A DNA stretch of 64,000 bases, from positions 9,639,516 through 9,703,515 of the forward strand of contig WARS01000011.1 in assembly GCA_008933995.1 (NCBI GenBank), read 5' to 3'. Shown in pieces: positions 57,337 through 64,000 of this stretch (its first letter is position 1; every line of letters starts with the position of its first letter). The notes under the pieces are model-generated. The model saw only the letters and a program-made list of their open reading frames with translations, did no database searches and had not been told where the DNA came from. Source of the DNA: Datnioides undecimradiatus. Its lineage: Eukaryota > Chordata > Actinopteri > Lobotiformes > Datnioididae. The translations under genes and the position numbers were made by a program.

Positions 57337-57599
57337 CAACGCATTTTCTTCCTATTATATCAAACTGTAGGAAATTGGGTCAGAAGTTTAAAATGAGCAT
57401 TTTTCTCATTCACTCCATATTGTACCGGCCCAGGCTACTAAGAAAACAGACCCGCTGAATAACATAACAAAAATCCAGCCTCAGCCCATAACTTCTCATT
57501 TCTAGTTAAGTAAACTTTAATACGGCAGTGAACATTATCGTAGATTCAGAAATAAACCATTTAGACATGAAAATGATCAGGTCATGTTTAAGTGCATAC

Positions 57600-57786
57600 C
57601 TGCCGTCAGCCTCGTACCAGATAAGCAGCTGTCGGACATCAGTCAGGGTATGTTTCCCCTCCTACAAATGTTCATAACTTAAATTATATCGAGTAAACTC
57701 TTCCTTTTACCGGAACGAGACAGTGCGCACACACACATTACCGTTAAGTCCTTAATATGGGAGCACCCAGCAAAACAGAAACACAT
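57600..57786 (-). pseudogene. Death-domain exon remnants upstream of the paracaspase start
   Basis: Two exon-like blocks, 57786-57742 and 57668-57600, separated by a 73-base GT-AG intron. Together they read ...CSHIKDLT|EGKHTLTDVRQLLIWYEADG. Residue for residue this aligns with the end of the MALT1 death domain (LLKLMGEKGCTVTELSDFLQ). The donor after GGCAG would join to the next exon in a frame that reads KKMR and stops. The first four helices of a death domain are not visible upstream. They could be 5' UTR exons derived from the old domain, or the break could be a sequence error. Confidence 0.6.
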
Positions 57787-59002
57787 TCTAATCCACATTA
57801 CAGTCAAATATTATTGAGATTTATTTTTTATCGTAGAATGATGATATATATTTAATTGAGGAATGTCTATATAGACAAAGTCCGCGTCGCTGAAGTCGAT
57901 CTGAATCGTGTGAGAGAAATGCAAGGAGGAACATTAACAGACATTACGGTAATGAGCAATCGGGCCCCTTGTTGAGGCATTGTACAATCACAAACAGAGG
58001 AAGCCAGAAAATGTTCCTTCAATACTGAACAAACTTACAGTGTTTTCATTGAGAGAGACAAATCATAGACTATTCTTGATTTCTCTTGGTTTGTGTTAAT
58101 TTGTGTTAAATAAACTACAAAGAGATTAAATAAAAAACACAGTTACAGTATTGTGAGTATATAGTAGAGATTAATCATTTTCTGTGCTTATTTACAAAGA
58201 AAACATCCACTCACAATAAACGACCTTCATACTGTATATGCACCAGAGTGATATGTGTAAAATATGAAGGTGTTAGGTTTAAATAAAGATATCTTCTTTA
58301 TTTGAGGATATGTTGATTTAATTCTACATTCTTTTTTTTTTTAATTTATCATTATTCCAGGTAAACATCATAGTCAAGGTAAAATTAGTTTAATATATGA
58401 AAAAAATATCATTATAAAATCATTAAGGACATTTCTAATACAAGTGTATGAAAGATTTCATTATAGAAACCAAATAAATCCTAATATAAAACAACTCAAG
58501 AATGGTCATAAACAATAGTAGACACATCAATAAAATATCCTTATGTCTTTGAGTTAAAGGGTAAATTTTGTCAGCTGTCCCTGTTTTCGTCTAATTGATG
58601 TGACATGTGAGCAGCAAGTGGGTCTGTATGTTATGACCATGTGTTGCAATACGCAGCGAGGGGGGCTGTCCCTCAACAGGTCTTGAGCAAAGCATAGGAC
58701 ATAGACCATTGGTTGTCATCAGCGTCATCATGAAACATATTCCACAGACATGTTTTGCAAGTCCACATCCACTCCACTCCACTACAGTGTCTCTTTTTTC
58801 CCAATTTATTAAGATGGATCAAAACAAAGCAATGAAAATGTTGCAGTATGACCAGTGACGACATGGTGGATTTTTAGGAATTTGTTTTGGGTTAAATTGT
58901 TAGAGTTTACTCTGTATTAGGTTAAGCTTTTAGACTTCTTTGCTAAGTCTAAAGTCTAGATTTGGAAAATCTGATGTGCTCTTGCACCTATTTGTAGGGC
59001 TG
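57787..59002. other. Head-to-head intergenic region, paracaspase to alpk3
   Basis: About 1.2 kb between divergently transcribed genes, so it may act as a shared promoter region. It is AT-rich, with several E-box-like CANNTG words (for example CAGCTG at 58572-58577). No open frame with recognisable homology is present. Confidence 0.5.
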
Positions 59003-59040
59003 CTATAAATAGGCCCCTGCTGGCAACACATGCATGTCTA
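59003..59040 (+). promoter_or_regulatory. alpk3: alpk3 core promoter with TATA/MEF2-like element
   Basis: CTATAAATAG at 59003-59012 is both a TATA box and a perfect fit to the MEF2 consensus YTAWWWWTAR. About 30 bases downstream the presumed first exon begins; it ends at 59108 before GTAAGTT. The transcription start is inferred. Confidence 0.65.
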
Positions 59041-59108
59041 TGATAAGCAGTTACAGAGATTTTCTTCACAGACTCTGGCTCCAAAGCAACACTGGCAACA
59101 TCTCAACG
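59041..59108 (+). other. alpk3: alpk3 presumed non-coding exon 1
   Basis: The block between the TATA-like element and a good donor (AACG|GTAAGTT). It has no start codon in frame with the protein. Exon 2 begins at 59421 after CTCATACAG and carries 126 bases of 5' UTR, including a 9-codon upstream frame starting at 59430. Confidence 0.6.
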
Positions 59109-59546
59109 GTAAGTTGGAAACATTCAAGTTTAAAGGTGACCAAGAAACACCTGAATTGTGTTCCTAACAAATACAAGTATATAACATGTCTTGGGTTGGT
59201 GTTTGACCACTAACAGCCCTTCCACAACCTGATAGCTGATCCTATTTATAACTTGCTCCAATGCAAGTACTCAGCTTGGTTAGAAAGGACAAACGTTGAG
59301 TCTGAGCTGTGTCTCTGATTTTTGTAGGAACAAATAACCCAGAGTGTATTTTCTGCTTTCTTTCTTGAATTTACAAAATACTTTGTTTCCATTTTGAAGT
59401 ATTTCTTTTTTCTCATACAGGGGCTTTACATGGATACCACTATTAAATTTGAGCTTTGAACCTTCAACAAGCGGAGTTGCCTTGTACAGTCAGCAATACA
59501 CTTACCTTGGATTTTAATCTTTTTTCGTGAATTGCTTCAGTGGACA

Positions 59547-59686
59547 ATGACTTCCAGAAGGCCAATGACACGCTCTTACTCTGGCAATGGGAGGACAAGC
59601 AGCTTCAGTGAAGAGGAGACCAGCTCTTCCAATGGTCGTTCAGAGAGTCGCAATACTTACCTCTCAAATGTTAGGCCTGAAAACAG
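59547..59686 (+). CDS. alpk3: alpk3 coding exon 2 (start)
   Basis: Residues 1-46, Ser/Arg-rich, ending SRNTYLSNVRPEN, which echoes SRSYLLSVRPE in human ALPK3. The ATG at 59547 lies in GGACAATGA and is the only one opening this frame. Confidence 0.92.
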
Positions 59687-62600
59687 GTAGACAACTTCCT
59701 CTATAATCCTTGCTCTTGCAGAACATTTAAATCTTTATTTCTTTAGTAATGGATATTCAATACATTAAAAAAATAGGTGTATTGCATGATGGACAAGAAA
59801 AAGCATCTGGCTCAAGCAGATGAAGTGAAATGAAGTGCAAAATAAATCTGAAAATGTCAGTTAATTGAACTGAAACCTAATCAAACCATAGATTTTTTAC
59901 TATATTGTATAGTAAATCACATTGTGGGTCATGAATCAAAATATACCAATTATATATATATTTCTGCTTTCAATCTATGACAATAAGAGTAAAAAAGCGC
60001 TGTATTTTGGCAAAGAGGGAGGCAGTTACTAAGCTTTTATGTAGGTGGATTCCATATACATAGATCCTAATTAATCATTGACATCCCTTCATTTGCCTCT
60101 TCTCTGAATAGCTATTCAAGGTACTCTCACTACAGGCCAACGAGGTAATCCATACTTTTAAAACATTCCTCCCAACTAACATCTTAACCTCAAAAACTCG
60201 TTTACCCTAAGAATGAAACCTACAGACGTGTTAACTGTAATGTAAGTGTCCAGTTTGTCCAGTGTTACGTTCGGTTTTAGTGATGAACATTGGTTCTAGC
60301 GTTGGATTGACAACTTTGTTTTGCTTGAGATCTCACAAGTCTCTGTGTCACTCTTTCACACTACCAGAAATTTCCATTAACATAATTTGCCCTTACCAAA
60401 GACGGTAAATTGTAATGTACTGCACAGGTGAGGAGGTCACTGAAATGATACTGAAGATTAAAACTGTCTACAGTTTAAAAGCAAGAAATGTACTGTCTAA
60501 TGAATTCATGTCTGATTCCAGGAGCACATTATGCAGTGTAATGGCTCAGCTGACTGAGGATGTACAGCCTTCTTTTGAGACCACCTTGAAATCAAAGGCA
60601 GTGTCTGAGAACTGTAATGTGAAGTTCACCTGTGTTGTATCAGGTAGGGTAGATTTTGACAGCCTTGTCATTTACAGGCCCCTTTGTGTTGTTTCTTGGA
60701 GTAACTGAAACTTTCAGATTGTTTGTGAAGAGACAGGATGTGACTAATCTGAAAACAAAGGAAGGAGCTCACCTTGAAGGCAACTGAACAAACCATGCTA
60801 TTCATCCTGAACAGCTCTATAAAAAAACATCAGGGTGCAGTTAATAATCAAGCTGGTTTTTCATGATGTTGTGTTTTTGACTGCAGGCAGATTTGAATGG
60901 GTGGGTCCACCTAACAGCAGCAGCTGTTCCACTGTGACACATCACACACATGATGCAACAGCCTAAAACACAAGCATGCCAAAGCTGCTGTACTGTATAT
61001 TGTTTACTGCATAATTTCCCAAATTGATTATACATAAAGAAGCATTTTTAGTACAAATTGTCTCTCAAGAACATGGTCCCTATATGTAGCAAATGCACTA
61101 GTAATGTCTATCATCAGTTCATTATAGTCTATCCATGGCTTTAGGTTACCCAGCTCCAGAACTAAAATGGTATAAAGATGATATGGAAATGGACCGATAT
61201 TGTGGACTCCCAAAATATGAAATCCGCCGTAATGGAAAAACCCACACCCTGCATATTTACAAGTATGTACCGCAATAATCAATTACACCCATTCTGCAAA
61301 TTCAAAATTAAATTAACGTATGTCTGTTTTCAGCTGTACATTGGATGATGCAGCCATCTATCAGGTCTCAGCCAGCAACAGCAAAGGTATTGTCTCCTGC
61401 TCAGGAGTTTTGGAGGTTGGCGTCATGAACGAGTACAAGATCCACCAGAGATTCTTTGCAAAGCTGAAGCAGAAGGCAGAGAAGAAGAGAAGTGATTTAG
61501 AGATGCAGGCCAAACAGGAGGGAAAAGAAAACATTCAAAAAGAGAAACCCCAGAGTAGCCCAGAACGACCTCCAAGGAAGCGGCACATTCCACCACCAAA
61601 GGAGAGGCCAATAATGGTAAAGGAACCTGAGGCTATGGAAGAACCAGGAGCTGCTGCAGAACCTAACGGAGTTAGCACAGAAGTTAGGGAAACCCCTGTG
61701 ACACCCAAAGACAGTGATGTTTCTCCATCTGATAAAACCTTGGCCAAAAAGAAATTTAAAATCTCCAATGGCGTAGATGTGGGAGTTAACAACAACCCTA
61801 GCAGCAACAGTAGTAGCAGAAGCCATATGATGGGGAATGGAGGTGAAAACTGTTATGATGGAGGATTCAGTTTGGCACAGTTTCTGGCAGAGACTCTCCA
61901 GTCCCAGGCTGCTGAGGAGAAACAGAACTCACCTCGAGGGGAGACACCTAAAGAGGCAGATACACCTGTTATAATTGCCAGTAAAGAAAAAGAAAGAGAG
62001 CAAGAGAGGGTGCGAAAAGAGAGAGAGGAACAAGAAAAAGCACAAGAGGAAGAGTATGAGAGCGAGAAAAGGAGAGAAGAGGCATTGGCCATAGAGAGGG
62101 AGAAAGAAAAAGAAAAGCTGTTGTCCATGTCGCACACAGTAGCAAACACAAAACATGGTTTGGAGGTGAAACATCAGAGCAAGGCTCATAAGGATCATGA
62201 CCACCACCATATCCAGGTTTCCATCACCTCCATGCTTCACACAGTCAAAGACTTTCTCTTTGGCAAGAGTAAGAAGGACTGTCATGATCATGTTGAGAGC
62301 AAGGTGCAAGAGTTTGACCACTCGCCTGCTTCAACACAGCCTCCCAAACCAGATACACCACCATCTTTTCGACTTCAGCTGGGGCGTAATGAAGTGTGCA
62401 GGCCTCTCACAGAGGACATTGTGCCTATGGAAATAGACAAACCAAAGGAGCCTTCAGATAGTGTGGATACAGAACAACACTCCGTGTCACTGGAGCTGCA
62501 TGACCAGAAGCATGAAGATAGTGTTCCAAGCGCAGACCTGCCACTGGCTCATATATTGCCACCTGAGAACATACAGGAGCCCACAGGGCAGAGTGTCAAG

Positions 62601-62702
62601 GAGACTGATGGTGCTGTGGAGGCCATGGAGGTTTCTGCTGGGCCAGAGAGCAGAAGAGCAGCTAAAGAAATGTCTTTGTCTGGGCTTCAAGTTCTCACTG
62701 AG
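59547..62702 (+). CDS. alpk3: alpk3, alpha-kinase 3 (spliced, 5 coding exons, 3' part off the right edge)
   Basis: Coding exons 59547-59686, 60112-60144, 60522-60643, 61145-61262, 61334-62702; 594 codons with consistent phases and GT-AG borders. An untranslated exon ends at 59108 and exon 2 starts at 59421. The protein begins with a Ser-rich segment MTSRRPMTRSYSGNG, then the first Ig domain (about residues 66-160) with STLCSVMAQLTED, WYKDDMEMDRYCGLPKYEI and NSKGIVSCSGVLEVG. All are close to human ALPK3 (STFCSIIAQLTEE, DRYCGLPKYEI, NSKGIVSCSGVLEVG). EYKIHQRFFAKLKQKAEKKR follows, then a long charged disordered linker with basic PRKR/KKKFK clusters, a Glu/Lys/Arg-rich stretch (about 354-400) and a His cluster (DHDHHH). 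Family knowledge: ALPK3 is a striated-muscle alpha-kinase-family protein linked to cardiomyopathy in mammals. The second Ig and the kinase domain are not in the window. Confidence 0.96.
60112..60144 (+). CDS. alpk3: alpk3 coding exon 3 (33-nt microexon)
   Basis: Reads SYSRYSHYRPTR with split codons at both ends. It is flanked by GAATAG and GTAATC. It is short and in frame, so skipping it would keep the reading frame. Confidence 0.82.
60522..60643 (+). CDS. alpk3: alpk3 coding exon 4 (Ig1 start)
   Basis: Residues 58-99, RSTLCSVMAQLTEDVQPSFE then TTLKSKAVSENCNVKFTCVV, the first strands of Ig1. Confidence 0.96.
61145..61262 (+). CDS. alpk3: alpk3 coding exon 5 (Ig1 middle)
   Basis: Residues 99-138, GYPAPELKWYKDDMEMDRYC then GLPKYEIRRNGKTHTLHIY. 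The Trp and the DRYCGLPKYEI word are hallmarks of the family. Confidence 0.96.
61334..62702 (+). CDS. alpk3: alpk3 coding exon 6 (large linker exon)
   Basis: Residues 138-594. It completes Ig1 and encodes the long low-complexity linker. The Glu/Lys-rich stretch encoded at about 61980-62125 may form a single alpha helix or coiled coil. It ends in VLTE, phase 0, before GTAGGTA. Confidence 0.95.
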
Positions 62703-64000
62703 GTAGGTACTGTGGTCTTGCAGGGCAGCTGGCTGCCACTTGAGTTATATATAGTCTGCATTTGTGTGACAAGATAGTACTAAATGAGTTATTTCAGGGC
62801 CAAAGCCTGAACTCTGTTAACTGTGACATAGTTCAGGCTTAGAGCTGCTGTTGATTGCAGTAGATCAAAAGCAACTCATTGTTTCATGTTATATTTATGG
62901 GGCAGTGAGACAACACAACCACTTAAAAACACACAGTATAAAATCTGTTACTGGTAAGTCAATTTGGCCACGTGTGACTGTGGTTAAACTGCACAGGTAA
63001 TGATGAACAAGATAGTGTGGGAGAAATGGAGAACCATAAGAACAAGGCAGCTTGCAGGTAATAAATGTGGGGGTGGGGGATGTTGTGTGTCTCCACTGCT
63101 CACTGTAAGATAGGATGGGGAATATCTTAGATGTTGGCTGTGATGAGTGGGACACTAGTGCGTCAGAGATCATGATGAAACCTGAATGTCAGAGGCAGTT
63201 CTCACGTTACAAACAGGGCTTTGCATGACAGAAGGCCGTGTGGTGTGGATGAGCGGGAGTAGTGTGAGTTCTGCGGCAGGTCTCAGCATGAAAGGAGGGC
63301 CTCTCTACATTGGCCACATTCCTCACTGCCTCATCTTAAAATAAACCTCTTTCTATTCTATAGAACAGGGAAGAATGCAATACTTCTGTAATCTCAGTGT
63401 TCAGTTTGGAGAAATGTTTCATGGCCGTCATGTATAGGGAATTAGGACTATCATGCTATGATTAATGGTCTGTACACACCCCTACAGTAAGAGAGCTGAT
63501 AATGATACACAGTGTCTTGTCAATTTGCTATATTTGGTGTTGTACTGATTGTGTTAAGTTTGGTCATGGACTATGAGACTCCTAACTTTTTAATTTGTAT
63601 TTCTTTAATGTTTTTCCTTGAAGTGACGATGTTGGAAATACTGAAGCTAAAGCAGTTAGATATGGTAGTGGTTTTGTGTCACAGAGCGCACTTACACAAC
63701 ATGTGTACTGAATTCTGCATTGTGTGTTAACATGGACTTATGTGGTGCATGGTGACAAATGGAAAAGGGAACTGCTATGTTTTGACTTAATCCACCTGCA
63801 GAGCGACTGTGAGTCCATAATGTGGAACTACAGTTGTACCTTTGTTTTGGTGATGGTACATTCTTGATATATGACTAGTTTGGAGGAAGTCAAACCATTT
63901 AGCTGAACAATGTTTTCTCACATGCGGGTGGTGCTTATTTACACATGGTGTGATGATGTCCACAGCATCATTTTTAGACTGAACGTGACACCAGTTCTCT
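62703..64000. other. alpk3 intron, right edge
   Basis: No further alpk3 exon is recognisable before the window ends, so the next exon lies outside. The stretch shows no repeat or gene that I can support. Confidence 0.6.

Larger units (their letters stand above)
59109..61144. other. alpk3 introns 1-4
   Basis: Introns of about 310-500 bases, AT-rich, without recognisable nested genes. A short (AT)n run lies at about 59950-59961. Confidence 0.6.

Noticed and set aside
61929-62321. Long minus-strand frames opposite alpk3 exon 6
   Set aside because: Leu/Phe/Ser-rich shadows of the Glu/Lys-rich coding strand.

Overview
The window looks like nuclear DNA of a teleost fish. All genes are split into short exons with GT-AG introns, there are long CA/GT microsatellites, fish-type LINE remnants are present, and the proteins read as vertebrate FRMD5, a MALT1-family paracaspase and ALPK3. 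The base composition is AT-rich. There is no sign of prokaryotic organisation. The species cannot be fixed from the sequence.

From 1 to about 47.6 kb lies frmd5 on the minus strand. Thirteen coding exons (about 378 codons) give the start codon, the whole FERM domain and the FERM-adjacent region. The acidic C-terminal part and the membrane anchor lie beyond the left edge. Intron 1 alone covers about 36.4 kb (10758-47156). It holds no gene I can support, only microsatellites, a decayed LINE reverse transcriptase at 23 kb, several inverted or direct repeats, and AT-rich stretches that could be regulatory. A retroelement 3' tail at about 10.1 kb lies in the next intron, between exons 2 and 3.

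From 47.6 to 49.6 kb is a short intergenic gap with a single tRNA-His(GTG) gene on the minus strand.

From 49.58 to 57.8 kb, also on the minus strand, is a complete paracaspase gene of the MALT1 family: two Ig domains, a caspase-like domain with His and Cys catalytic residues and an acidic S1 pocket, a third Ig-like domain and a C-terminal tail. I could place fifteen coding exons (662 codons). The N-terminal death domain normal for MALT1 is not in the open frame. Just upstream are exon-like remnants of its last helices, in a frame that ends in TGA overlapping the ATG of the Ig-paracaspase frame. With its position beside alpk3 this points to a MALT1 paralogue (PCASP2/PCASP3 class) rather than MALT1 itself.

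From 59.0 kb to the right edge is alpk3 on the plus strand, head to head with the paracaspase. A TATA/MEF2-like promoter and a non-coding exon are followed by five coding exons (594 codons) with the first Ig domain and a long charged linker. The second Ig domain and the alpha-kinase domain are off the right edge. The paracaspase-alpk3 pair mirrors the mammalian MALT1-ALPK2 pair, as expected for ohnologues of the vertebrate whole-genome duplications. No operon-like or defence-cassette system is present; the most unusual item is the death-domain-less paracaspase with its broken 5' exons.
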